A DNA stretch of 64,000 nucleotides, from contig JACKBA010000032.1 of NCBI GenBank assembly GCA_020634815.1, positions 9,290 to 73,289 of the forward strand. Direction: 5' to 3'. This DNA comes from Caldilineaceae bacterium. GTDB taxonomy: Bacteria; Chloroflexota; Anaerolineae; Caldilineales; Caldilineaceae. The first letter of the stretch is position 1, and each line of letters starts with the position of its first letter. Shown one piece after another: positions 29,438-39,714 of this stretch. The notes under the pieces were generated by a model. The model was not told the origin of the DNA, ran no database searches, and worked only from the letters and a program-made list of their open reading frames with translations. Position numbers and translations under genes: made by a program.

Positions 29438-30541
29438 ATGGTCCGTTCGATGCGCTCAAAGATAGCGCTGGCTGCGGTATTGGTCATCGTTTTGTTGGTC
29501 TCGGCGGCGTGCGCGCCTGTGCCGGCCGCACCGGCAGCCGCGCCGGCAGGTGGCGAGAGCGCCGCAGCCGGCGGCGAAGCAGCCGCCAGCACCGAGCTCA
29601 ACGTGCTCTGCACGCCGCAGGTGCAGTGGTGCGAGGGCATGAAGGCCGAGTTCGAGAAGGTCTATCCCGACATCACGGTCAACTTCGTGCGTATGTCCAG
29701 CGGCGAGTCGCTCACGCGCCTGCGCAATGAGAAGGACAACCCGCAGTTCGACATCTGGTGGGGCGGCCCCATCGACAGCTTCGTGGCGGCCAAGCAGGAA
29801 GGCTTGCTGGAGCCGTACGACTCCCCGAACATGGCCAATCTCGCCAATCCCGACCTGACCAAGGACCCGGACAATGCATGGGCCGGCATCTACATTGGCT
29901 CACTGGGCTTTGGCACCAACCAGAACTGGCTCGACGAGAATCCCGGCGTGGAGCCGCCGCGCAGTTGGGACGATCTGTTGAAGCCCGAGTTCAAGGGCCA
30001 GATCATGGTCGCCCATCCGTCCAGCTCCGGCACCTCGTATACGGCCCTGTGCACGATCTTGCAGATTCGGGGCGAGGAAGAAGGCTGGAAGTTCATCAAT
30101 GACTACGCCGGCCAGGTCTTGCAGTTCACCAAGAGCGGCGCGGCCCCGGCCAAGTTCGTCGGACAGGGCGAAGCTGCCGTAGGCATCGTCTTCTCGCACG
30201 ACATCGTCGCCGAGATCGAGAAAGGTTCGCCCCTGGTACTGACCTTCCCCGAAGAGGGCACGGGTTACGAAGTGGGCGGCATGGGCATCATCAAGGGCGC
30301 AGCGCACATGGACGCAGCCAAGAAGTGGTTCGACTGGGCGCTCGACCCGGCGACCCAGGAACTCGGCCCCAAGTATGAAGCCTATCAGGCTCCGACCGTC
30401 ACCGGCGCTACGCCGTCCCGTCCGGAACTGCTCGAAGTCAATCTCATCGACTATGACTTCGACTTCTGTGGCTCCAACAAGACGGCCTTCGTCGACCGCT
30501 TCACCAACGAAGTGGCCGCGGCGGACAACCTGAAGGAGTAG
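29438..30541 (+). CDS. ABC importer substrate-binding lipoprotein (Fe3+/2-aminoethylphosphonate type)
   Basis: A 367-residue class II binding protein. The lipoprotein signal ends LVSAAC, followed by an Ala/Gly-rich linker. Mature motifs include LNVLCTPQVQWCEGMKAEFEK, FDIWWGGPIDSFVAAKQEGLLEPY, SWDDLLKPEFKGQIMVAHPSSSGTSY and VGIVFSHDIVAEIEKGSP, typical of AfuA/FbpA and phosphonate-binding relatives. Two ATGs compete: 29432 is only 1 nt after AAAGGAG, so 29438 (7-nt spacing) is preferred. The tyrosines of ferric-binding proteins are not obvious, so the ligand is open. Confidence 0.92.
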   Translation: MVRSMRSKIALAAVLVIVLLVSAACAPVPAAPAAAPAGGESAAAGGEAAASTELNVLCTPQVQWCEGMKAEFEKVYPDITVNFVRMSSGESLTRLRNEKDNPQFDIWWGGPIDSFVAAKQEGLLEPYDSPNMANLANPDLTKDPDNAWAGIYIGSLGFGTNQNWLDENPGVEPPRSWDDLLKPEFKGQIMVAHPSSSGTSYTALCTILQIRGEEEGWKFINDYAGQVLQFTKSGAAPAKFVGQGEAAVGIVFSHDIVAEIEKGSPLVLTFPEEGTGYEVGGMGIIKGAAHMDAAKKWFDWALDPATQELGPKYEAYQAPTVTGATPSRPELLEVNLIDYDFDFCGSNKTAFVDRFTNEVAAADNLKE

Positions 30542-30706
30542 TTCACGGCCAGAACTGGCGCACGAGGATCCGCACAGACGGCCCTTCGTGCGCCAGCCGG
30601 GGCTCAAGATTGCAGTGAGCGATCTTGAGCCCCACCCGTCGTACACCTGGGCATACAGCCACAGGCCGATTCCTCACCATTCGCAACCAACCGAATCCAA
30701 CTGCTC

Positions 30707-32983
30707 ATGACCGCAGCCGTTCCCAAACAACGTTCACTGCTCTGGCGCCGCTGGCAGGAAGTCCGCCTCATCGGCCAGGATCCCGTGCTGGCCGTGGGGT
30801 TGATCGCAGTCAGCAGCTTTGTCTTCCTGTTCGTCGCCCTTCCGCTCATCCGCGTCATCTACCAGGGTTTTGTCGACCCTGTCACGGGCGAGTTTGGCGT
30901 CGAGTATTTCACGCGCTTTGTCGATCCCTACTATGCCCCGTATCTCTGGCAGGTCATTCGCAACACCATGGTCATGGGGCTGGGCACGGCGACGGGCGGT
31001 ACGATCCTCGGTTTCATTTTTGCGTACGCGCTGGTCCGGTGCAGCTTTCCCTTTGGCCGCACGGTGCATGTGGCCACGCTGCTGCCCACGATTTCGCCGC
31101 CCTTTGCCATCGCCATCGCCGCGATCCTGCTCTTCGGGCGCAACGGGCTGATCACCCGCCAGGTGCTGGGCATTCGACCCGGACCGGACACCAACGACAT
31201 CTACGGGCTCGATGGGCTGATCTTCGTGCAGATCATCACCTTTTTCCCCGTCGCCTACCTGATCATCCGCGCCATGCTGGAGCGCATCGATGCGTCCATG
31301 GAAGAGGCGGCGCTGAGCCTGCGCGCCAGCAAGTTCCACATCTTCCGCACGATTACGCTGCCGCTGCTGACGCCCGGCATCGCCGCGTCGTTCCTGCTGC
31401 TCTTCGTGGAGTCGCTGGCCGACCTGGGCAATCCGCTGCTGTTGGGCGGCAACGCCAGCGTGCTGTCGACCGAGATCTACCTGGCGGTGAACGGCCAGTT
31501 CGACCAGCAGAAGGGTGCGGCGCTGTCGCTGATCCTGCTGGTGCCCACGCTGACCGTGTTCCTGGTGCAGCGCTACTACATCAGCCGGCGCTCCTACGTG
31601 GCGGTGACGGGCAAGCCCACCACCGGCCGCGTCTTTGTCAAGGAGCCGGTCACGCGCTGGACCTTCATCATCTTGACACTACTGACGCTCGTCGTGGTGA
31701 TGATGCTCTACTTCACGATCCTGTGGGGGTCGTTCACCAAGCTGTGGGGCGTCAACAACGAACTCTATTTCGGCAACTACGTCACGGCCTTTACGCGCGG
31801 GCTGAACGCCATCCTGTCGACGACCTTCCTGTCGGCAGTGGCGACGCCGGTGGCGGGCGTCATCGGCGTGGTCATCGCCTTCCTGGTCGTGCGGCGTACC
31901 TTTGCCGGTAAGCAGACGCTGGACTTCGTGTCGAACCTGGGCGGCGCGGTGCCGGGCACGATTCTGGGCATCGGTTACATCGTCGCCTTTATCGGCGCGC
32001 CGTGGTTTGCCGTGTTGATCGTCTACGGCCTGCTCGCCGCGTACCTGGCAACGCGGGCGACGGCGCGCGGCTGGTTGGCGGGCATCCTGTTGCTCGTCGG
32101 CACCATCGCCGCCTATTACGTCAACTGGACACCGCTGCTGCTCGGGCTGGACGAGACGGGATGGCGTTACGTGCTGATGGCGGGCTTTGCCTTGCTGGCC
32201 CTGGCCGGCGGGGCTTTTGCCTTGCCAGGCCAGCGGCGCACAGTCGCGCTCATCTTCGGCTTCATGGCGCTTTCCATGTTCGTTTACAACGTGAGCCCGC
32301 TCGTGACCGAGCCCATGGCGCGTTGGGGGCGAACGCTGCCCGGTGTGGACCTGCCCAAGCTGGTGGTGAAGGCGAGCAGTTTCATCACCTTCTTCACGCA
32401 GCCGACGCTGGCCATCATGGGCTACACCTTCCTCACCATGGCCATCTTCGCCGTGGATCGGGTGCGCGGCGGTCTGCGCTTCTGGATCGGGCTGGCGGCG
32501 ATGGCGCTGACAGGCTCGCTCGTCTTCTACGGCAATTCGCTGGCGCTGGTGGGCACGCCGTACATCATCGTCGCGGCCTATGCCGTGCGCAGCCTGCCGG
32601 CCTCAGTGCGGGCGGGCGTCGCCTCGCTCCAGCAGATCGACCCGTCCATCGAGGAAGCGTCGAACATCCTGGGCGGTGACGCGCAGTACACCTTCCGCAA
32701 CGTCACGCTGCCGCTGATCCTGCCGGCGTTCTTTGCCGGCCTTGTCTTCGCCTTTGCCCGCCACATGACCAGCCTGTCGGCGGTTATCTTCTTGACCACG
32801 GCGCAGTGGCCGATCTTGACCGTGTGGATTCTCAGTGAGGTAGAGCAGGGCGGCATGAGCGTCGCTGCGGCGTACTCGATCATCCTCATCGCCATCGTGC
32901 TGGCCGCGATCGGGCTGATGAGCCTGTGGCTGAAACGAACCTATGGCGCGAGCCAGGATGTAGATATGACGGTGGGAGGTTGA
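30707..32983 (+). CDS. Fused double permease of an Fe3+-type ABC importer
   Basis: A 758-residue permease carrying two complete permease halves in one chain, as in AfuB/FbpB/ThiP. The first EAA loop is MEEAALSLRASKFHIFRTITLPLLTPG and the second is IEEASNILGGDAQYTFRNVTLPLILPA. There are about twelve or more hydrophobic helices, with an extra hydrophobic block between about residues 440 and 540 that is longer than in typical FbpB proteins. It ends 2 nt before the ATPase start. It is preceded by a 165-bp spacer after the binding protein with a short hairpin near 30545-30620. Confidence 0.92.
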   Translation: MTAAVPKQRSLLWRRWQEVRLIGQDPVLAVGLIAVSSFVFLFVALPLIRVIYQGFVDPVTGEFGVEYFTRFVDPYYAPYLWQVIRNTMVMGLGTATGGTILGFIFAYALVRCSFPFGRTVHVATLLPTISPPFAIAIAAILLFGRNGLITRQVLGIRPGPDTNDIYGLDGLIFVQIITFFPVAYLIIRAMLERIDASMEEAALSLRASKFHIFRTITLPLLTPGIAASFLLLFVESLADLGNPLLLGGNASVLSTEIYLAVNGQFDQQKGAALSLILLVPTLTVFLVQRYYISRRSYVAVTGKPTTGRVFVKEPVTRWTFIILTLLTLVVVMMLYFTILWGSFTKLWGVNNELYFGNYVTAFTRGLNAILSTTFLSAVATPVAGVIGVVIAFLVVRRTFAGKQTLDFVSNLGGAVPGTILGIGYIVAFIGAPWFAVLIVYGLLAAYLATRATARGWLAGILLLVGTIAAYYVNWTPLLLGLDETGWRYVLMAGFALLALAGGAFALPGQRRTVALIFGFMALSMFVYNVSPLVTEPMARWGRTLPGVDLPKLVVKASSFITFFTQPTLAIMGYTFLTMAIFAVDRVRGGLRFWIGLAAMALTGSLVFYGNSLALVGTPYIIVAAYAVRSLPASVRAGVASLQQIDPSIEEASNILGGDAQYTFRNVTLPLILPAFFAGLVFAFARHMTSLSAVIFLTTAQWPILTVWILSEVEQGGMSVAAAYSIILIAIVLAAIGLMSLWLKRTYGASQDVDMTVGG

Positions 32984-32985
32984 CC

Positions 32986-34080
32986 GTGTTTCTCGAATTG
33001 GACAATATCAGCAAGCACTTCCCATCGCGTGACGGCACGGGCGAGGTGCGTGCAGTGGACAACGTGCAGATCGACATCGAGCAGGGGCAGTTCGTCACGC
33101 TGCTCGGCCCGTCGGGCTGCGGCAAGACGACGACGCTGCGGTTGATCGCCGGCTTTGAGTTCCCGACCCATGGGCGCATCGTGCTCGACGGGGAGGAGAT
33201 CAACGAACTGCCCCCCAATCGCCGTGACATGGCCATGGTCTTCCAGAGCTATGCCATCTTCCCGCACCTCAACGTCTACGAGAACATCTCCTACGGCCTC
33301 AAGGTAAAAAAGCTGCCGGCGCAGGAGATCAGGCGCAAGGTCGCCCAGGTGATGGAGCTGACCGAGCTGACGGGGCTGGAAAACCGCGCGCCGAACCAGT
33401 TGAGCGGCGGCCAACAACAGCGCGTGGCGCTGGCGCGTGCGCTCGTCATGGAGCCCAAGGTGCTGCTCTTCGACGAGCCGCTGAGCAACCTGGACGCCAA
33501 GCTACGCGTGCAGATGCGCACGGAGATCCGCCGCATCCAGCAGGAGTTGGGCATCACCAGCGTCTACGTCACGCACGACCAGGACGAAGCCATGGTGCTC
33601 TCGGACCAGATCGTGGTCATGCACAAGGGGCGCGTGCAGCAGATCGGCACCGCGCTGGAGATTTACCGGCGGCCGCACAACCGCTTCGTGGCGGATTTCA
33701 TCGGCCGCGCCAACTTCCTGCCGGCCCGGGTCCGCGAGAAGAACGGCGACGGCTGGGTCATCGACCTCTTCGGCCAGACGGTCACCGTGCCGGGTGAGAC
33801 GGCGGCCGAACTTGCACCTGGCCACGAAGCGGTGCTGATGGTGCGCCCGGAGTCGATCCGCCTGGCGCGCGCCGATGGCGGGGCGAGCAGCCCAGCCTGG
33901 CCCGGCACGGTGGATCGGACATCCTACCTGGGCAGCCTGATGGAGTACGACCTGAATGTCAACGGACAGCGCGTGCTGGCCGTGCGCCACGACCCGGCCG
34001 AGGCGGATCTGCTTCCGGTCGGCCAGGCGGTGACGGTGGAGATATTGCGCGAGAACGCGTACCTGCTGCCGGCCGAGTGA
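32986..34080 (+). CDS. Fe3+/spermidine-type ABC importer ATPase with TOBE domain
   Basis: A 364-residue ATPase. Walker A is GPSGCGKTT, the Q loop AMVFQSYAIFPHLNVYENI, signature LSGGQQQRVALARAL, Walker B VLLFDEPLSNLDAKL and the H loop YVTHDQDEAMVLSD. The C-terminal 120 residues form a TOBE-type domain (GHEAVLMVRPESIRLA), as in FbpC/PotA. I chose GTG 32986: GGGAGG lies 7 nt upstream and it directly follows the permease stop; the longer frame would sit inside the permease gene. Confidence 0.93.
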   Translation: MFLELDNISKHFPSRDGTGEVRAVDNVQIDIEQGQFVTLLGPSGCGKTTTLRLIAGFEFPTHGRIVLDGEEINELPPNRRDMAMVFQSYAIFPHLNVYENISYGLKVKKLPAQEIRRKVAQVMELTELTGLENRAPNQLSGGQQQRVALARALVMEPKVLLFDEPLSNLDAKLRVQMRTEIRRIQQELGITSVYVTHDQDEAMVLSDQIVVMHKGRVQQIGTALEIYRRPHNRFVADFIGRANFLPARVREKNGDGWVIDLFGQTVTVPGETAAELAPGHEAVLMVRPESIRLARADGGASSPAWPGTVDRTSYLGSLMEYDLNVNGQRVLAVRHDPAEADLLPVGQAVTVEILRENAYLLPAE

Positions 34081-34154
34081 GTGCGACAGGCGTTGGCTGC
34101 CGGCAGCGCCGTCCAGGCGTCGTGAAGTCGTCGCCTTCCAGACCGAATCCAGCT

Positions 34155-34183
34155 TTCACCTCCTTGACTACTCGTGGTAGAAT
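34155..34183 (+). promoter_or_regulatory. Putative promoter of the 64-residue protein gene
   Basis: TTCACC (34155-34160), 17-nt spacer and TAGAAT (34178-34183). The start codon lies about 105 nt further, leaving a leader of about 95 nt with no recognised element. Confidence 0.5.
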
Positions 34184-34288
34184 CGAACGAAGAGACAGAA
34201 AGAGCTCTCTTGGATGCCTTCACCTGCTGGCATCCCCGTATGCAGGCGATTTGTATTGATTGATAGAAGCAACAAGGAGATAGGTAAC

Positions 34289-34483
34289 ATGGCATACAGC
34301 TACAAGAACTCAAAAGGCAATACGTACTACTTGCACTCCCGCGTGACGACGCTGAAGAATGGCAAGACGCAGACCATCTTCTTCTTCGCCAAGGAACCCA
34401 AGGATGGCGCACTCAACGACGTGCCGGCCGGCTACACGGTCTCCGAGAGCAAGAATGGCCTCCCGGTTCTGAAGAAGGCCTAA
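34289..34483 (+). CDS. Small conserved-looking basic protein, unknown function
   Basis: A 64-residue protein: MAYSYKNSKGNTYYLHSRV, then LKNGKTQTIFFFAKEPKDG, VPAGYTVSESKNGLPVLKKA. It is rich in Lys, Tyr and beta-forming residues, with no signal or membrane segment. ATG 34289 follows AAGGAGAT with good spacing, and the gene has its own promoter and a strong terminator, so it is a real monocistronic gene. Similar small proteins occur in several phyla as I recall them, but I cannot name a function. Confidence 0.8.
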   Translation: MAYSYKNSKGNTYYLHSRVTTLKNGKTQTIFFFAKEPKDGALNDVPAGYTVSESKNGLPVLKKA

Positions 34484-34506
34484 ATTCCGGCTCGGAAGGT
34501 AATAGA

Positions 34507-34538
34507 GGCGCCGAAATGATTCGGCGCCTTTTCTTTTC
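34507..34538 (+). terminator. Intrinsic terminator after the 64-residue protein
   Basis: A 10-bp stem AGGCGCCGAA/TTCGGCGCCT with a 4-nt loop (ATGA) followed by TTTTCTTTT. Confidence 0.92.
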
Positions 34539-34702
34539 CTCGTTTTCAGGACCACCCCGTCCTTGCGTGTAATCTCCGCGTAATAGCTTCGTCACTGCTA
34601 CGTCAGATGCGCATGGCATCCTGGCTGTGCATGCGCGGATGCAACCGGCAGCCGCACAAACGACAAGATCCAGACACACAGTTCTTCAGAAAGGAAAGAC
34701 GA

Positions 34703-35407
34703 ATGTTACGCAAACAACTACTCATCGGTTCGGTTGCCCTGTTGATCCTGGCCGCGTGTGCGGCGCCACAGGCGAGCATGCCGGCGACCGAAGGTGCCAT
34801 GGACAGCCACGCCAACACCATGGTGGAAGGTGAGATGAAGGAGGGCGACGGCGCCATGGCTGAGGGCGAGATGAAAGAGGGCGACGGCGCCATGGCCGAG
34901 GGCGAGATGAAAGAGGGCGACGGCGCCATGGCTGAGGGCGAGATGAAGGAAGGCGACGCCATGATGAGCATGGCCGAGTTGCCGGCATGGGCTGCGCTGC
35001 CATTGGTCAACGCACGCACCGGCGAGAGCTTCACGATCGCCGACTTTGCGGGGAAGACCATTTTCGTCGAACCGATGGCAACCTGGTGCACCAACTGCCG
35101 CGCGCAGTTGAACAACGTGAAGGAGGCCAAGGCACAGGTGACCGGCGACGTCGTCTTTGTTGCGCTGAGCGTCGAGACTGCACTCGACCAGACCGCGCTG
35201 GCGCAGTACGCCGACGAGAATGGCTTCGACTGGATCTTCGCCGTGGCCACGCCGGAGCTCTTGCAACAACTAGCCGGCGACTTCGGCCAGACGATCGCCA
35301 ACCCGCCGGCCACGCCGCACTTCGTCATCAGCCCGGACGGCACGGTGAGCGACCTGACGACCGGTATCGAAAACGTCGAAGCTATCCTGGCCAGCGTCCA
35401 GGGATAG
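34703..35407 (+). CDS. Thioredoxin-fold lipoprotein with a 12-residue tandem repeat
   Basis: A 234-residue lipoprotein: signal with lipobox LILAAC, then a linker with three full copies and one partial copy of GEMKEGDGAMAE (residues about 43-88). A TlpA/ResA-like thioredoxin domain follows, with active site WCTNC in FVEPMATWCTNCRAQL and a conserved Pro in ATPHFVISPDG. It would act outside the membrane as a thiol reductant or oxidant. The CcdA-like gene that follows is the expected electron donor. ATG 34703 follows AAAGGAAAG. The repeats are encoded by 36-bp units at 34829-34966. Confidence 0.9.
   Translation: MLRKQLLIGSVALLILAACAAPQASMPATEGAMDSHANTMVEGEMKEGDGAMAEGEMKEGDGAMAEGEMKEGDGAMAEGEMKEGDAMMSMAELPAWAALPLVNARTGESFTIADFAGKTIFVEPMATWCTNCRAQLNNVKEAKAQVTGDVVFVALSVETALDQTALAQYADENGFDWIFAVATPELLQQLAGDFGQTIANPPATPHFVISPDGTVSDLTTGIENVEAILASVQG
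34829..34966 (+). repeat. 36-bp in-frame tandem repeat (3.8 copies)
   Basis: Units begin at 34829, 34865, 34901 and 34937 (partial), differing at a few synonymous positions. Each encodes GEMKEGDGAMAE. A slippage-prone low-complexity linker. Confidence 0.9.
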
Positions 35408-35502
35408 GCTAGAGAGCGACAACGCTCCTGCACGGCGGCCGGCTTATTCCGTCGGCCGCCGTGCAGGGTGACTCACACCGAAGACAGGTTTGGAGATCGA
35501 TC

Positions 35503-36168
35503 ATGGAACAGTATCTACAGGCATTCTTGCTCGGCAATGCGGCCATTCTGACCAATGTCTGCATCCTGCCGCTCTATCCGGGGCTCATGGCCTTTCTGGC
35601 AGGGAACGCCGAGAACCACCGCATGCAGCGGGCTTCGTTCTGGCTTGGCTGGCTGGTGCTCGCCGGCGTGCTGACGCTCATGCTGGCCGTCGGTGCGCTG
35701 CTCTTCATCGTGCAGCAGTCCTTCGGCGCGGTGCTGCCGTGGCTGCTGCCGGCGATCTACGCCGCAGTCATCGTGCTGGGCGTGCTGATGATCGCCGGGC
35801 GCAACCCCTTCCGCCGGCTGGCCACGACGCAGGCGCCGCTGCTGCGCAACCCGTACCTGGCAGCCTTTGTCTACGGCCTGATGCTTGGCCCCATGACGCT
35901 CCCCTGTGCCGGGCCGCTGGTGGTGAGCGCCTTTCTGCTGGGCGCCGGCAGTGCCGGGCAACTGGCAAGCAGCCTGCTCTACTTCCTGGCCTTCGGCTTT
36001 GGCTTTGGCTGGCCGTTGGTGGTGCTGCCCATGCTGGCGCAGCCGTTCCAGCGTTCGTTGGCCGGCTGGACGACTCGCAACTACACGCTGCTGACGCGTG
36101 TCTCGGGCGTACTGTTGGTGGTAATCGGCCTCTTTGGCGTGGGCGTCGATCTCCTGCCCAATGTGTGA
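35503..36168 (+). CDS. CcdA/DsbD-like transmembrane thiol-electron carrier
   Basis: A 221-residue polytopic protein of the CcdA family, with about six helices. The redox Cys pair is visible in TNVCILPLYPGLMAFLAG and PMTLPCAGPLVVSAFLLG. It moves electrons from cytoplasmic thioredoxin across the membrane to extracytoplasmic thioredoxin-fold proteins, here presumably the lipoprotein 95 nt upstream. ATG 35503 has only a modest TGGAGA Shine-Dalgarno. It ends at a strong bidirectional terminator. Confidence 0.9.
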   Translation: MEQYLQAFLLGNAAILTNVCILPLYPGLMAFLAGNAENHRMQRASFWLGWLVLAGVLTLMLAVGALLFIVQQSFGAVLPWLLPAIYAAVIVLGVLMIAGRNPFRRLATTQAPLLRNPYLAAFVYGLMLGPMTLPCAGPLVVSAFLLGAGSAGQLASSLLYFLAFGFGFGWPLVVLPMLAQPFQRSLAGWTTRNYTLLTRVSGVLLVVIGLFGVGVDLLPNV

Positions 36169-36194
36169 TAGCAACTGCGCACAGGACAGCAAAA

Positions 36195-36235
36195 AAAGAA
36201 CGGGGCGGCCTGGCTTGCAGGTCGCCCCGTTCTTT
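36195..36235. terminator. Bidirectional terminator between ccdA-like and slyD
   Basis: A 13-bp stem AAAGAACGGGGCG/CGCCCCGTTCTTT with A and T runs on opposite flanks, so it can terminate both converging transcripts. Confidence 0.92.
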
Positions 36236-36276
36236 TCGTTCACAGTGGCCGCGCGCGCGGCGTCGTGTGGATGCGA

Positions 36277-36783
36277 TTAGTGATGGTGCTCGTGGCCGTC
36301 GCCGTGGGCATGGCCGTGCTCCAGTTCCTCGGGCAGCGCCGGCCGCACGCCGACGATCTTGACCTTGAAGTGGAGCGTCTCGCCTGCCAGCCAGTGATTG
36401 GTGTCGACGACGATGCCGTCGGGCCGAATCTCGGCAATGAACGCCTCGATCTCCTCGCCGGTCTCCTCGTCCACCAGATCCAGCGCCATGCCTGGTTCCA
36501 ACTCCACGTCATCGTCAAAGGCGTCCAGGGGCAGCAGTTGATAGCCGTCCGGGTCGTACTCGCCATACGCCAGATCGGGCGTGACCACGATCTCCTTCTC
36601 TTCGCCGACGCTCATGCCGAAGAGTGCCGCTTCCAGGCCGGGGATGATCTCCCCGTGGCCCTGCAAATACTCCAGCGGCCCCTCTGCTGCCGAGCTATCC
36701 ACAACCTCGCCGTCCGCCAGCGTAAGTGTGTACTCGATGCGCACCACCATATCGTCAGAGACGACGAGGTTTTTTCCGTTCAT
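36277..36783 (-). CDS. FKBP-type peptidyl-prolyl isomerase, SlyD-like
   Basis: A 168-residue SlyD/FkpB-type protein: VVRIEYTLTLADGEVVDSS, GHGEIIPGLEAALFGMSVGEEKEIVV and AYGEYDPD for the FKBP half, with the inserted-flap domain in between and WLAGETLHFKVKIVGVRPAL at the end. The tail HGHAHGDGHEHHH is metal-binding, as in SlyD (nickel in E. coli). The ATG overlaps the csp stop (ATGA at 36786-36783), so translation is coupled to the cold-shock protein gene. Confidence 0.92.
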   Translation of the reverse strand: MNGKNLVVSDDMVVRIEYTLTLADGEVVDSSAAEGPLEYLQGHGEIIPGLEAALFGMSVGEEKEIVVTPDLAYGEYDPDGYQLLPLDAFDDDVELEPGMALDLVDEETGEEIEAFIAEIRPDGIVVDTNHWLAGETLHFKVKIVGVRPALPEELEHGHAHGDGHEHHH

Positions 36784-37004
36784 CAAGCTGCGCCGCCGAT
36801 TTTGGTGACATTGGCAGCAGCGGCGCCCTTGGGTCCCTGCTCCACCGTGAACTCTACCCGCTCGCCTTCGACCAGCGACTTGAAGCCCTGTGAGGCAACT
36901 GCGGAATAGTGAACAAAGACATCACCGCCGCCATCACGCGCGATGAAGCCGTAGCCCTTGGCATCGTTGAACCACTTGACTGTGCCGGTTATGCGCTCGC
37001 TCAT
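36783..37004 (-). CDS. Cold-shock domain protein
   Basis: A 73-residue CspA-type single-strand nucleic-acid chaperone. It starts GTVKWFNDAKGYGFIARDGGGDVFVHYSAV, which contains RNP1 (KGYGFI) and RNP2 (DVFVHY), and ends EQGPKGAAAANVTKI. ATG 37004 follows AAAGGAG. The 5' leader is about 130 nt and carries a hairpin, as is usual for cold-regulated csp mRNAs. It is followed directly by slyD. Confidence 0.96.
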   Translation of the reverse strand: MSERITGTVKWFNDAKGYGFIARDGGGDVFVHYSAVASQGFKSLVEGERVEFTVEQGPKGAAAANVTKIGGAA

Positions 37005-37074
37005 TTCAACTTCTCCTTTACTGTAGCGCTCGATTGAAACCAGACGGCGGTTATGCCCGGCAGAGTGCAAGAAA

Positions 37075-37100
37075 ACACCCGGACGCGGGATGTCCGGGTG
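37075..37100 (-). promoter_or_regulatory. Terminator-like hairpin in the csp 5' leader
   Basis: On the minus strand a stem CACCCGGAC/GTCCGGGTG with a 7-nt loop is followed by TTTTCTTGC. It lies between the csp promoter and the csp start, so it may attenuate or regulate by temperature. Confidence 0.65.
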
Positions 37101-37145
37101 GCAGCGTGCAACAACCGAAATCAAAAACAACCGTCCTGGGCTGAG

Positions 37146-37174
37146 ACTATACGAGGATTTGCGATTTCAGTCAA
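37146..37174 (-). promoter_or_regulatory. Promoter of csp-slyD
   Basis: Minus strand TTGACT (37174-37169), 17-nt spacer and TATAGT (37151-37146). Strong match. Confidence 0.8.
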
Positions 37175-37249
37175 GTAGTGGTCATAATTCACACGAGATA
37201 CCGTGTACAATGTCACAAGCGAGTGACCAGCCACGCAAAGGACTTTCGC

Positions 37250-38431
<1,182 letters not shown>

Positions 38432-38441
38432 AGAGTGAAGG

Positions 38442-38529
38442 GAGCCACAAAGACGCCAAGGCACGAAGATTCACAAAGAAGAGTTCTAACATCTTTGTGA
38501 ACCTTTGAGTCTTTGTGGCTTTGTGGCTC
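38442..38529 (+). repeat. Inverted repeat of CACAAAG words between kbl and tdh
   Basis: The left arm GAGCCACAAAGACGCCAAGG and its continuation face a right arm rich in CTTTGTGGC words ending CTTTGTGGCTC. Related in wording to the 142-bp units at 19644-20028. Confidence 0.8.
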
Positions 38530-38564
38530 TCTTCTCTTCTCCATCTTGACAGGCGAGAGTTGCA

Positions 38565-39581
<1,017 letters not shown>

Positions 39582-39714
39582 ATCGAACTCACGACGCACC
39601 GCAAGCGCCGAGGAATGCCGGGATGCCAGCCGCAGCACAGCGGAATCCCGGTATACCCGCACGCGCCTGATCGAGAAACTCCGTCATTGTTTATGTCAAA
39701 ACAGGAGCGCAAAA

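Noticed and set aside
34829..34966. Possible non-coding repeat or CRISPR
   Set aside because: The 36-bp units are in frame with a lipoprotein gene and encode a 12-residue repeat without spacers.
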